Below are positions 52,363 through 60,938 of a stretch of 64,000 nt of DNA, one piece after another; position 1 is the first letter of the stretch; every line of letters starts with the position of its first letter. The notes under the pieces were generated by a model. The model was not told the origin of the DNA and ran no database searches. It saw only the letters and a list, made by a program, of their open reading frames with translations. The DNA is from Streptomyces seoulensis (GTDB lineage: Bacteria; Actinomycetota; Actinomycetes; Streptomycetales; Streptomycetaceae): positions 2,517,001 to 2,581,000 of the forward strand of contig NZ_AP025667.1 of assembly GCF_022846655.1 (NCBI RefSeq), given 5' to 3'. The position numbers and the translations under genes were made by a program.

Positions 52363-54057
52363 TCAGCTCGCGGCGGGTCGGCGGCCGCCGCGGCGGTCGG
52401 AGCCGCCGGTGCCCGCCGCCCGCTCGCCGGGCGCCCTGCGACCGCTGCCACGGGCTGCGGCCCCCTTGCCGGGAGCCGCGCCGCCGGCGGCGGTACGGCG
52501 GCCGGACGCGCCGCCGGCCTTGGCGCCTTCCGCGCTCGTGCGGCGGCCCGTACCGCGCCCGCCGGACGAAGCGGTGCCACCGCTCGTCGCGGAGGCGCCC
52601 GGCTTGGAGCGGCCCTCGGGCTTGCGGCCCTGGCCGCCCGTGGCCTCGGCGGCGGCGCCGCCCGGACGGCGCCGGCGGCCGGATCGGCCACCGCCGTCCG
52701 ACCCGGCACCGGACCGGCGGGCCGGACGCGACGCCTTCGGCTGCGTCGGCTCCGGGGCCGCGATGACGACGGCCACACCGGAGGGCTCGCGGGCACCGGT
52801 GATGGTGACCAGCTCCGGGGCGCTGGAGGTGACACGTGCCGTCTTCGGGCGGATGCCGGCGGCCGACATGAGCTGGTTCACCTCCCGCTTCTGCTCGGGC
52901 AGCACCAGCGTGACCACGCTGCCGGAACCACCGGCGCGGGCGGTGCGGCCGCCGCGGTGGAGGTAGTCCTTGTGGTCGGTCGGCGGGTCGACGTTCACGA
53001 CGAGGTCGAGGTCGTCGATGTGTATGCCGCGCGCGGCGACGTTCGTCGCCACGAGCGCGGTGATCTCGCCGGTCTTGAACTGGTCCAGGGCGCGGTTGCG
53101 CTGCGGCTGGGAGCGGCCGCCGTGCAGGGCGGCGGCGCGGACCCCGACCGACAGCAGGCGCTTGGCGAGCCGGTCGGCGGAGCGCTTGGTGTCCAGGAAC
53201 AGGATGACCCGGCCGTCACGGGCCGCGATACGGGTGGTGACGGCCTTCTTGTCGGTCTCGTCCTGGAGGTGGAGCACATGGTGCTCCATCGTGGTGACCG
53301 CGCCGGCGGACGGGTCCACCGAGTGCACCACGGGGTCGGTCAGGAAGCGCTGCACCAGACGGTCGATGTTCTTGTCCAGCGTGGCCGAGAACAGCATCCG
53401 CTGGCCGTCGGGCCGCACCTGCTGGATCAGCCTGGTGATCTGCGGCAGGAAGCCCATGTCCGTCATCTGGTCGGCCTCGTCCAGCACCGTGATGCGGACG
53501 TCGCTCAGCACGCAGTCCCCGCGCTCCACCAGGTCGTTCAGCCGGCCGGGGCTCGCCACCAGCACCTCGGCGCCGCGCCGGAGCGTGGCGGCCTGCTTGG
53601 TGATCGACAGACCGCCGACCACGGTGGCCATCCGGAGGTTGACCGCCGTCGCGTACGGGGTCAGCGCGTCGGTCACCTGCTGGGCCAGCTCGCGGGTGGG
53701 CACCAGGATGAGGGAGAGGGGGGCCTTCGGCTCGGCGCGCAGTCCCGCCGTGCGGGCCAGGAGGGCGAGACCGAAGGCGAGGGTCTTGCCGGAACCGGTG
53801 CGGCCGCGGCCCAGGAGATCACGGCCCGCCAGCGAGTTCGGCAGCGTGGCGCCCTGGATGGGGAAGGGGGTGGTGACCCCTTGCGCGGTGAGGGTCTTCA
53901 GCAGTGCCGCGGGCATGTCGAGGTCGGCGAATTCCGCGACGGCGGGCAGTGCGGGCGTCGTGCTCTCCGGCAGGCGGAATTCCTGGGGTGCCTGGGGGGA
54001 CGACGTGGGCCGGGACGAGGACGAGCCGCGGTTCGGCTTCTGGGACCTGCGGGGCAT
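52363..54057 (-). CDS. DEAD-box RNA helicase with long basic tail
   Basis: 564 residues. Core motifs: GRGRTGSGKT (I, with GRTGSGKT instead of AxTGSGKT), PTRELA (Ia), VLDEADQMTDMGF (II, DEAD), SAT (III), ARGIHIDDLDLVVNVDPP and HRGGRTARAG (VI). The C-terminal 130 residues are Arg/Gly/Ala-rich (GRSGRRRRPGG...) and disordered, a typical RNA-binding tail. Likely a cold or ribosome-assembly helicase, and its neighbour downstream in the same strand sense, upstream in map terms, is a cold-shock gene. ATG at 54057. Confidence 0.93.
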   Translation of the reverse strand: MPRRSQKPNRGSSSSRPTSSPQAPQEFRLPESTTPALPAVAEFADLDMPAALLKTLTAQGVTTPFPIQGATLPNSLAGRDLLGRGRTGSGKTLAFGLALLARTAGLRAEPKAPLSLILVPTRELAQQVTDALTPYATAVNLRMATVVGGLSITKQAATLRRGAEVLVASPGRLNDLVERGDCVLSDVRITVLDEADQMTDMGFLPQITRLIQQVRPDGQRMLFSATLDKNIDRLVQRFLTDPVVHSVDPSAGAVTTMEHHVLHLQDETDKKAVTTRIAARDGRVILFLDTKRSADRLAKRLLSVGVRAAALHGGRSQPQRNRALDQFKTGEITALVATNVAARGIHIDDLDLVVNVDPPTDHKDYLHRGGRTARAGGSGSVVTLVLPEQKREVNQLMSAAGIRPKTARVTSSAPELVTITGAREPSGVAVVIAAPEPTQPKASRPARRSGAGSDGGGRSGRRRRPGGAAAEATGGQGRKPEGRSKPGASATSGGTASSGGRGTGRRTSAEGAKAGGASGRRTAAGGAAPGKGAAARGSGRRAPGERAAGTGGSDRRGGRRPAAS

Positions 54058-54088
54058 GCGGTTACTGCCTTCCTGAAAACAGCACAAA

Positions 54089-54121
54089 CCGGGGTCCGCA
54101 CCTTGACGGTGCGGACCCCGG
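54089..54121. terminator. terminator between csp and helicase genes
   Basis: A perfect 14-bp stem (54089-54102 with 54108-54121) with loop TTGAC; on the minus strand it is followed by TTTGTGCTGTTTTC. It ends the cold-shock transcript 24 nt after its stop; partial read-through into the helicase gene would be possible. Confidence 0.88.
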
Positions 54122-54144
54122 TGAGCGGAATACGCGTCGAGCTA

Positions 54145-54348
54145 TCAGGCGGGAACGATGTTCTCGGCCTGGGGGCCCTTCTGGCCCTGCGTGACGTCGA
54201 AGGAGACCCGCTGGCCCTCCTGCAGCTCACGGAAGCCCTGGGTGGCGATGTTCGAGTAGTGGGCGAAGACGTCCGGACCGCCACCGTCCTGCTCGATGAA
54301 GCCGAAACCCTTTTCGGAGTTGAACCACTTGACGGTTCCCTGTGCCAT
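54145..54348 (-). CDS. cold-shock protein, CspA family
   Basis: 67 residues: RNP1 [11 protein letters not shown] and RNP2 DVFAHYSNI on the five-stranded OB fold, ending QAENIVPA. It binds single-stranded RNA/DNA as a chaperone. AAGGAGAAAAAA is a strong ribosome site in front of the ATG at 54348. The transcript has a structured leader, and a strong terminator follows. Confidence 0.97.
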   Translation of the reverse strand: MAQGTVKWFNSEKGFGFIEQDGGGPDVFAHYSNIATQGFRELQEGQRVSFDVTQGQKGPQAENIVPA

Positions 54349-54360
54349 TTTTTTCTCCTT

Positions 54361-54436
54361 CGGATGGCAGAGGCCCCATCCGGAGATGCCGGAAAACAAA
54401 ATGCGCCTGAAAGAGAAACATTTCCCGTCAGGCGCA
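54361..54436 (-). promoter_or_regulatory. structured 5' leader of the cold-shock gene
   Basis: Two hairpins precede the ribosome site: CGGATGG/CCATCCG (54361-54367 with 54376-54382, 8-nt loop) and TGCGCCTGA/TCAGGCGCA (54402-54410 with 54428-54436, 17-nt loop). The A/T-rich sequence between is unusual for this genome. The design is reminiscent of cold-shock mRNA thermoregulators, but temperature response is not shown by the sequence. No gene was found between 54349 and 54623. Confidence 0.6.
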
Positions 54437-54623
54437 CATAAAGTTCATGGGTACCACAACTGCAACAAGAGAAAGACTAGCACAGATCCGTCCCGGAGGT
54501 CGGGGCGGCCGCGCCGACCCGGCGTGTCCGAGTCGATCACCCGACGGGCCATCGACGCCGGTCGGCGGGGGTGGGAGCATCGCCGGTGCGAAGATCCGAC
54601 GACCGCCGCCTGTGGAGGACTCG

Positions 54624-54971
54624 ATGACCGCCTACGCCGTAGCCCATCTCCGTGAAGCCGCGCCGCACCCCGAGATCGCGGAATACATCGAGCGCATCAC
54701 CGCCACCTTCGAACCGTACGGCGGCCGGTTCCTCGTCCACGGCGCGCAGCACGAGGTGAAGGAGGGCGACTGGCCCGGCCATGTCGTCATCATCGGCTTC
54801 CCGGGGATCACCGAGGCGCGGGCCTGGTGGGACTCGCCCGCCTACCGGGAGATCGCCCCGCTGCGCTCCCGCCACATCGCCGGCGACATCGTCCTGGTCG
54901 ACGGCGTCCCGGAGGGCTACGACCCCGGCACCACCGCGAAGACCCTCCGCGAGGCGCTGCCCGCCGAGTAG
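54624..54971 (+). CDS. DUF1330 domain protein
   Basis: 115 residues, ferredoxin-like (dimeric alpha-beta barrel) DUF1330 fold: AYAVAHLREAAPHPEIAEYIERITATFEPYGGRFLVHGAQHEVKEGDW then VIIGFPGITEARAWWDSPAYREIAPLR. Function unknown; related folds occur in monooxygenase and EthD-like proteins. GGAGGACTCG precedes the ATG. It is 104 nt upstream of the STM4015 gene, with its own likely promoter, so membership of that cassette is uncertain. Confidence 0.88.
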   Translation: MTAYAVAHLREAAPHPEIAEYIERITATFEPYGGRFLVHGAQHEVKEGDWPGHVVIIGFPGITEARAWWDSPAYREIAPLRSRHIAGDIVLVDGVPEGYDPGTTAKTLREALPAE

Positions 54972-55075
54972 TCGTCCACAGCCGCGTGCCGGGCTGTCAG
55001 TGCGGGTTGGTAGAACTTCCGCGTACGCCGTGGACCGCACACGTTCGCGCCCATCGCACGTCAGGAGCAGCCCGC

Positions 55076-56032
55076 ATGACCATCGGTCACCACCTGGAGG
55101 AGCTGTACGGCCTCCCCTCGTTCGCCTTCCCCGGACCCGACGAGACGGCCGAGCTGCCCGAGCCCGACGCCGTCGCCTGGCGGATCGCCGGGGACGTGTA
55201 CGACGCGGAGGAGGAGTGGGAGGACGCCTTCGCCCGCTTCCTCGCCACCGTGGACACGACACGGGTGCGGGCGCTGATCGTCGGCGCCTGGACGGAGGCG
55301 TACGAGACGGACTCCTCCGCCGTGATGACGGCGCTGCTCGGCGCCCGTGACCGGCTGCCCGCCCTGCGCGCGCTGTTCCTCGGCGACCTCGTCATGGAGG
55401 AGGCCGAGCTCTCCTGGATCCAGCAGACGGACGTCACCGCACTGCTCACCGGCTTCCCCGAGCTGGCCGAGTTCGGCGTGCGCGGGGGCACCGGGCTGGG
55501 GTTCACCGCGCTCGCCCACACCGCGCTGCGCAAGCTGGTCGTGGAGACCGGCGGCCTGCCCGCCGAGGTCGTGCGGGGCGTCGGCGGCAGCGACCTGCCC
55601 GCCCTGGAGCACCTCGAACTGTGGCTCGGCGACTCCCAGTACGGCGCCGACACCAAGGTGTCCGACCTGGAGCCCGTCCTCTCGGGCACCCGGCTGCCCG
55701 GACTGCGCCACCTGGGCCTGCGCAACAGCGAGATCCAGGACGAGATAGCCGCCGCCGTCGCCTCGGCGCCGGTCGTGGCCCGGCTGCACACGCTGGACCT
55801 CTCCATGGGCACCCTGGGCGACGAGGGCGCGGCCGCACTGCTCGCCGGTCAGCCGCTCACCCACCTGCGCTCGCTCGACCTGCACCACCACTACATCACC
55901 GAGCCCCTCCAGCAGCGCCTCCGGGAGACACTCGAACCGGCGGGCGTCCGGCTGGACCTCGACCCGGACGACGCCGACTCGTACGAGAACGAGGACGGCA
56001 CAGTGGAGCGCTTCGTCGCCATCGGCGAGTGA
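55076..56032 (+). CDS. STM4015 family leucine-rich-repeat protein
   Basis: 318 residues. The first 65 residues are the family-specific cap (MTIGHHLEELYGLPSFAFPG...). From about 90 on it is a leucine-rich-repeat solenoid: LPALRALFLGDL, LPALEHLELWLGD, LPGLRHLGLRNSEIQDE, VARLHTLDLSMGTLGDEG, LTHLRSLDLHHHYITE (LRR_RI type). No signal peptide. The role is unknown; repeats usually bind protein. In the operon it comes first, 10 nt before STM4014, which suggests a scaffold or substrate-recognition part. Confidence 0.9.
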   Translation: MTIGHHLEELYGLPSFAFPGPDETAELPEPDAVAWRIAGDVYDAEEEWEDAFARFLATVDTTRVRALIVGAWTEAYETDSSAVMTALLGARDRLPALRALFLGDLVMEEAELSWIQQTDVTALLTGFPELAEFGVRGGTGLGFTALAHTALRKLVVETGGLPAEVVRGVGGSDLPALEHLELWLGDSQYGADTKVSDLEPVLSGTRLPGLRHLGLRNSEIQDEIAAAVASAPVVARLHTLDLSMGTLGDEGAAALLAGQPLTHLRSLDLHHHYITEPLQQRLRETLEPAGVRLDLDPDDADSYENEDGTVERFVAIGE

Positions 56033-56042
56033 GGTCCCGTCC

Positions 56043-57188
56043 ATGAACCGGTGTTTCGCGGTGGTCGGCAACCCCGCCGGCCGCAGGGTCACCCTGTTCG
56101 CCGCGGCGGTCCGGGCCGCCGGCCTGCCCGCGCCCCGCGTGGTGCCCTGGCTGGAGGTGCTGCGCGCGGGCGGGGCCGGCTTCGGCCCGGAGGAGATCGT
56201 CCGCGTGGACTCGCCCGGCGAGGACCCCGAGGTCGACCTCCTCCTGCGCGGCGTGGCCGACCCGACCCGCGTGGAGGGCACGGCCCGCTGGTACGAGCGC
56301 TTCACGGCGGCCCTGGGCACCCTGCGCGGCGGCATCCGCCTGGACGGCGCCGAGGACGTGGCGGTCATGTTCGACAAGCGCCGCTGCCACGGACTCCTCG
56401 CCGCGGCGGGCGTACCGGTGCCGGAGTCGCCCACCTCCGGCGCGGCCGGCGCCCCGGTGCGTGGCTGGGACGACGTGCGGGCGCTGATGCGCGAGCACCG
56501 GATGCCCCGGCTGTTCGTCAAGCCCGCGCACGGCTCGTCGGCCTCCGGCGTGCTCGCCGTCGACTCGGCGGGCGGGGGCCGGATCAGGGCCACGACCTCC
56601 GTCGAACTCGACCCCGACGGATGGCTGTTCAACTCCCTCAAGGTGCGCCGCTACGGGCGGGAGCGGGACATCGCCGCCATCGTGGACACCCTCGCCCCGG
56701 ACGGGCTGCACCTGGAGCGCTGGGTGCCCAAGGCGTCCCAGGACGGCCGCGCCGCCGACCTCAGGGTGGTCGTGGTGGACGGCCGTGCCACCCACGCCGT
56801 GGTCCGCACCAGCGCCGGACCGCTCACCAACCTCCACCTCGGCGGCCGCCGGGGCGACCTTGCCGGGGCCCGGCAGGCGGCCGAGAGCGCGGGGCTGCGC
56901 TGGCCGGAGGTGCTCGGGATCTGCGAGCGGGCCGCGGCCTGCTTCCCGGACACCCTCTGCGTCGGCGTCGACCTGCTGCCCGCCGTCGGCTGGCGCCGCG
57001 CCTTCGTCGGCGAGGTCAACGCCTTCGGCGATCTGCTGCCCCGGCTCACCGGCCTGCCCGGCAGCGGCGCCGAGGGCCTCGACACCTACGCGGCGCAGGT
57101 CGCCGCCGCCCTGCGCCGGGCCCCGCGCACCGCGAGGCCCGGCCCGCACCACCCGCACAGAACAGGAACCACCCATGTCAGCGCCTGA
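56043..57188 (+). CDS. STM4014 family protein, ATP-grasp-like
   Basis: 381 residues. The N-terminal part is a Rossmann-like pre-ATP-grasp region (RCFAVVGNPAGRRVTLFAAAV). The ATP-grasp core is visible as VMFDKRRCHGLLAAAGVPVPES near 108-128, the nucleotide lysine in PRLFVKPAHGSSASGV (Lys160), and the Mg site near FVGEVNAFGD. The family is known by name only; such enzymes ligate carboxyls to amines or phosphorylate. The 3' end overlaps STM4013 by 14 nt. Confidence 0.88.
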   Translation: MNRCFAVVGNPAGRRVTLFAAAVRAAGLPAPRVVPWLEVLRAGGAGFGPEEIVRVDSPGEDPEVDLLLRGVADPTRVEGTARWYERFTAALGTLRGGIRLDGAEDVAVMFDKRRCHGLLAAAGVPVPESPTSGAAGAPVRGWDDVRALMREHRMPRLFVKPAHGSSASGVLAVDSAGGGRIRATTSVELDPDGWLFNSLKVRRYGRERDIAAIVDTLAPDGLHLERWVPKASQDGRAADLRVVVVDGRATHAVVRTSAGPLTNLHLGGRRGDLAGARQAAESAGLRWPEVLGICERAAACFPDTLCVGVDLLPAVGWRRAFVGEVNAFGDLLPRLTGLPGSGAEGLDTYAAQVAAALRRAPRTARPGPHHPHRTGTTHVSA

Positions 57189-58047
57189 CCCGGCCACCGC
57201 CCGCCTGCCCGAAGTGGCCCCCGGCGTACCGGACATGAACCGGATCGTCGGCAGCCACGACATCCTGCTGGTCACCCTCGACACGCTCCGCTTCGACGTG
57301 GCCGCCGAACTCGCCGAGGCCGGCCGCATCCCGAACCTCGCCCGCCATCTGCCCGCCGGCCGCTGGGAGAAGCGGCACGCGCCCGGCAGCTTCACCTACG
57401 CCTCCCACCAGGCCATCTTCGCGGGCTTCCTGCCCACCCCGGCCGAACCCGGCCGCCACCCGCGCCTGTTCGCCGCCGACTTCGCGGGCAGCGAGACCAC
57501 GGCCGACGGCACGTACGTCTACGACACCCCCGACCTGGTCTCCGGCCTCGCCGAGGCGGGCTACCGCACGGCGTGCGTCGGGGGAGTGGGCTTCTTCAAC
57601 AAGCAGGGCGCGCTCGGCTCGGTACTGCCCGGACTCTTCGAGGAGTCGCACTGGGAGCCGGACTTCGGGGTCGCCTCCCCGACCTCATTCGAGTCCCAGG
57701 TGGCCCGCGCCGAGGAGATCGCCGCCCGGACGGCACCGGAACAGCCGCTGTTCCTCTTCGTCAACGTCTCCGCGCTGCACCAGCCCAACTGGTTCCATCT
57801 GCCCGGCGCGAGCAGGGCGGACGGCGACTCCCGCGCCACCCACGCCGCCGCGCTGGAGTACGTGGACCGGCACATCGGCCGCCTCTTCACCGCCATGAGC
57901 AGCCGCCGCCCCTGCCTCGCCATCGTCTGCTCCGACCACGGCACCGCCTACGGCGACGACGGCTGGAGCGGCCACCGCATCGGCCACGAGTCGGTGTGGA
58001 CCGTGCCCTACGCCCACTTCCTGCTCGAAGAGGGGGCCACCCGATGA
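57175..58047 (+). CDS. STM4013/SEN3800 family hydrolase, alkaline-phosphatase superfamily
   Basis: 290 residues. First metal block VTLDTLRFD (Asp36, Asp41), a nucleophile-like Thr74 in APGSFTYASHQAIFAG, metal Asp254-His255 in CSDHGTAYGD, and His267/His271 near the end. It has no signal peptide, so it acts in the cytoplasm, unlike most sulfatase/phosphoethanolamine transferases. Probable phosphodiester or phospho-ester transfer on a small intermediate; reaction unknown. Overlaps neighbours by 14 and 4 nt. Confidence 0.9.
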   Translation: MSAPDPATARLPEVAPGVPDMNRIVGSHDILLVTLDTLRFDVAAELAEAGRIPNLARHLPAGRWEKRHAPGSFTYASHQAIFAGFLPTPAEPGRHPRLFAADFAGSETTADGTYVYDTPDLVSGLAEAGYRTACVGGVGFFNKQGALGSVLPGLFEESHWEPDFGVASPTSFESQVARAEEIAARTAPEQPLFLFVNVSALHQPNWFHLPGASRADGDSRATHAAALEYVDRHIGRLFTAMSSRRPCLAIVCSDHGTAYGDDGWSGHRIGHESVWTVPYAHFLLEEGATR

Positions 58048-59390
58048 CTCCGGCCACCGCGGCCGCCCCGGCCCCGTACCAGAGCTATGTGTACGCCTAC
58101 CCGCACAAGACCGCGTACCGGAAGCTCACCGACCGGCCGCGGCTGAGCGAGCTGTGGGCGGGCGAGCCCAAGGACGCGCTCTCGCTCTATCTGCACATCC
58201 CGTTCTGCGAGGTCCGCTGCGGGTTCTGCAACCTGTTCACCCGCATCAGCGCCCCGGACGGTCTCACCGGCGCCTATCTCGACGCGCTGGAGCGACAGGC
58301 GGGCGCCGTGCGGGAGGCGCTGGGGGAGCGGGAGCCGGTCCGGTTCGCCACCGCGGCCTTCGGCGGCGGTACCCCCACCTTCCTCACGGCCGCCGAACTG
58401 ACCCGGCTCTGCGACATCGCCGAGCACCGCATGGGCGCCGACCTGCGCGCCGTCCCGCTCTCCGTGGAGGCGTCCCCGGCCACGGCCACCGCCGACCGGC
58501 TCGAAGTCCTCGCCGAGCGCGGTGCCACCCGCCTCAGCCTCGGCGTGCAGAGCTTCGACGACACCGAGGCGCGGGCCGCCGTACGCCCGCAGCGCCGCGC
58601 CGACGTGGAGGCGGCGCTCGGCCGGGTCCGGGACGCGGGGATACCCGTGCTCAACATCGACCTGATCTACGGCATCGACGGCCAGAGCGAGCACACCTGG
58701 CTGCGCTCGCTGGACGCCGCCCTGGCCTGGCGGCCCGAGGAGCTGTACCTCTACCCGCTCTACATACGCCCGCTCACCGGCCTCGGACGCCGCGCCGGCA
58801 CGGCCGACCCGGAGTGGGACGAGCAGCGGCTGCGCCTGTACCGCGCCGGACGCGACCATCTCCTCGCGCACGGCTACGAGCAGCGGTCCATGCGCATGTT
58901 CCGCCGTGCCGACGCCCCGGCCGAGGGCGCGGAGGACTACGCCTGCCAGACCGACGGCATGATCGGCCTGGGCTGCGGAGCCCGGTCCTACACCTCGGCG
59001 CTGCACTACTCCTTCGACTACGCCGTCGGCATGCACGAGATCCGCTCGATCATCGACGACTACTGCGCCCGCCCCGCCGCCGACTTCGCGCACGCCGAGT
59101 ACGGGCGCAGGATGACCGGTGACGAGGCGCGCCGCCGTCATCTGCTCCAGTCGCTGCTCCAGGCGGACGGGCTGGCGGGCGACGACTACCGCGCCCGGTT
59201 CGGCGGCCGTACCCCGGCCGGTGACTTCCCGGCCGAGCTGGAGCGGTTCGCCGAGCGCGGCTGGCTGGAGCCGGGCCAGGACCCGGTGCTGCGCCTGAGT
59301 CCGGAGGGGCTGGCCCACTCCGACGCCCTCGGCCCCGAGCTGTTCTCCCCCGCCGTGCGGGCCGCGATGGCCGCCTACGAGCGCAAGTGA
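58044..59390 (+). CDS. STM4012 family radical SAM protein, HemN-like
   Basis: 448 residues. The SAM cluster is Cys55-x3-Cys59-x2-Cys62 (IPFCEVRCGFCNLF), and FGGGTPTFLTAAEL and SLGVQSFDD are HemN-type SAM-binding segments. The C-terminal HemN-like region is present (GLGCGARSYTSAL, RHLLQSLLQADGL). Coproporphyrinogen dehydrogenase is unlikely because of the gene context and the family-specific N-terminus (YVYAYPHKTAYR). It begins in a 4-nt overlap with STM4013. Confidence 0.92.
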   Translation: MTPATAAAPAPYQSYVYAYPHKTAYRKLTDRPRLSELWAGEPKDALSLYLHIPFCEVRCGFCNLFTRISAPDGLTGAYLDALERQAGAVREALGEREPVRFATAAFGGGTPTFLTAAELTRLCDIAEHRMGADLRAVPLSVEASPATATADRLEVLAERGATRLSLGVQSFDDTEARAAVRPQRRADVEAALGRVRDAGIPVLNIDLIYGIDGQSEHTWLRSLDAALAWRPEELYLYPLYIRPLTGLGRRAGTADPEWDEQRLRLYRAGRDHLLAHGYEQRSMRMFRRADAPAEGAEDYACQTDGMIGLGCGARSYTSALHYSFDYAVGMHEIRSIIDDYCARPAADFAHAEYGRRMTGDEARRRHLLQSLLQADGLAGDDYRARFGGRTPAGDFPAELERFAERGWLEPGQDPVLRLSPEGLAHSDALGPELFSPAVRAAMAAYERK

Positions 59391-59400
59391 GGCGGCCGTC

Positions 59401-60249
59401 ATGGACCTGACCCTGCTGTACCGGGGCCCGCTGGCCTCCTGCGACTACGACTGTCCGTACTGCCCGTTCGCCAAGCGCCGCGACAGCCGGGAACAGTTGC
59501 GTGCCGACCGGGCGAGCCTGGAGCGGTTCGCCGCCTGGGCGGCCGCCCGCACCGAGGACCGGCTCTCGCTGCTGTTCACGCCCTGGGGCGAGGGCCTGGT
59601 GCGCTCCTGGTACCGGCGCGCCCTGACCGACCTCTCCCACCGGCCGCACATCCGCCGCGTCGCCATCCAGACCAACCTGAGCTGCCGCACCGACTGGCTG
59701 GCCGACGCCGACCCCGACACCCTGGCGCTGTGGTGCACGTACCACCCCGGCCAGACCCCCTACGACCGCTTCCTCGGCAAGTGCCGCGAGCTGGACCGGC
59801 TCGGCATCCGGTACAGCGTCGGCATCGTCGGGCTCCCGGAGCATCTCCAGGCGGCCCGGCGGCTGCGCGCCGAGCTGCCTTCGCGGGTGTACCTGTGGGT
59901 GAACGCGGCCGAGGGGCACACCTACGACGACGCGGAGGCGGCCCTGTGGACCGGCCTTGACCCGCTGTTCCCGTACAGCCGGCACCCGCACGCCAGTGCC
60001 GGACTGCCGTGCCGTACCGGCGAGTCCGTGATCTCGGTGGACGGCGACGGCACGGTCCGCCGCTGCCACTTCGTGCCGGCGGAGCTCGGCAACCTCTACG
60101 ACGGTTCCTACCGTGCCGCGCTCCGCCCCCGGCCCTGCCCGCTGACGAGCTGCGACTGCCACATCGGCTACGTCCATCTGGAGACGCTGCCCCTGTACGA
60201 CGTGTTCGCGGGCGGGGTGCTGGAACGGATTCCGGCCGCCGTCGAATGA
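59401..60249 (+). CDS. STM4011 family radical SAM protein with C-terminal Cys cluster
   Basis: 282 residues. SAM cluster Cys14-x3-Cys18-x2-Cys21 (ASCDYDCPYCPF). The C-terminal third has a further set of cysteines at 204, 222, 246, 251 and 253 in an order (C-x17-C-x23-C-x4-C-x-C) similar to SPASM/twitch auxiliary Fe-S sites, so one more cluster is likely. Short for a SPASM enzyme. Last gene of the five-gene set, 10 nt after STM4012. Confidence 0.9.
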   Translation: MDLTLLYRGPLASCDYDCPYCPFAKRRDSREQLRADRASLERFAAWAAARTEDRLSLLFTPWGEGLVRSWYRRALTDLSHRPHIRRVAIQTNLSCRTDWLADADPDTLALWCTYHPGQTPYDRFLGKCRELDRLGIRYSVGIVGLPEHLQAARRLRAELPSRVYLWVNAAEGHTYDDAEAALWTGLDPLFPYSRHPHASAGLPCRTGESVISVDGDGTVRRCHFVPAELGNLYDGSYRAALRPRPCPLTSCDCHIGYVHLETLPLYDVFAGGVLERIPAAVE

Positions 60250-60356
60250 ACCGGGGCCAAAGGGGCAGCCGGTGCTGGGTAAGACCGGTGCCGGACGCCG
60301 CAGCGAGCGGGTCCGTGTGCCGGGAACCAGGGGGAGACCGGGAGGAGTACGAACCC

Positions 60357-60917
60357 ATGGCTCTCGACGGAAAGAGCGTCCTCGTCCTCACGACGAACTA
60401 CGGGACGGAACAAGACGAACTTCTCAAGCCGGTGGCGGCCCTGCGCGAGGCGGGCGCCCGTGTCGTGATCGCGGCCCAGAAACCGGAGGCCATCGCCACC
60501 CTCGTCTCCGACAAGGACCCCGGCGACAAGGTCGAGCCGGACACCACGCTCGCCGAGGCGACCTCGGACGGTCACGACGCCGTGGTGATCCCCGGCGGCA
60601 CCCTCAACGCCGACCAGTTGCGCGTCGACGCGGACGCGCAGCGCCTGGTCACCGCGTTCGCACGGGAGGGCAAGCCGGTGGCGGCCATCTGCCACGGCCC
60701 CTGGCTGCTGGTGAACACCGAACTCGCCGAGGACCGCGACATGACCTCCTACCCGTCGCTGCTGGACGACCTGGTGAACGCGGGCGCCACGTGGACCGAC
60801 CAGGAGGTCGTGGTCGACACCGAGGGCGGCCACCCCCTGATCACCTCCCGCAACCCCGGTGATCTCGACGCCTTCTCGTCCGCGATCATCCGCAGCCTGG
60901 GCGGCGACGCGGGCTGA
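60357..60917 (+). CDS. DJ-1/PfpI family protein
   Basis: 186 residues: the type 1 glutamine-amidotransferase-like fold with nucleophile Cys112 in AAICHGPWLL and the conserved VIPGGTLNADQLR and PLLITSRNPGDL-like segments. Members act as protein deglycases or general stress proteins. GGAGGAG lies 9 nt before the ATG. It is 107 nt beyond STM4011 and probably an independent gene. Confidence 0.92.
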   Translation: MALDGKSVLVLTTNYGTEQDELLKPVAALREAGARVVIAAQKPEAIATLVSDKDPGDKVEPDTTLAEATSDGHDAVVIPGGTLNADQLRVDADAQRLVTAFAREGKPVAAICHGPWLLVNTELAEDRDMTSYPSLLDDLVNAGATWTDQEVVVDTEGGHPLITSRNPGDLDAFSSAIIRSLGGDAG

Positions 60918-60938
60918 GCCCGGCCGGAGGCGGGGTGG

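Noticed and set aside
58044..59390. Coproporphyrinogen dehydrogenase HemN
   Set aside because: The motifs are HemN-like but the N-terminus and the operon context fit the STM4012 family.
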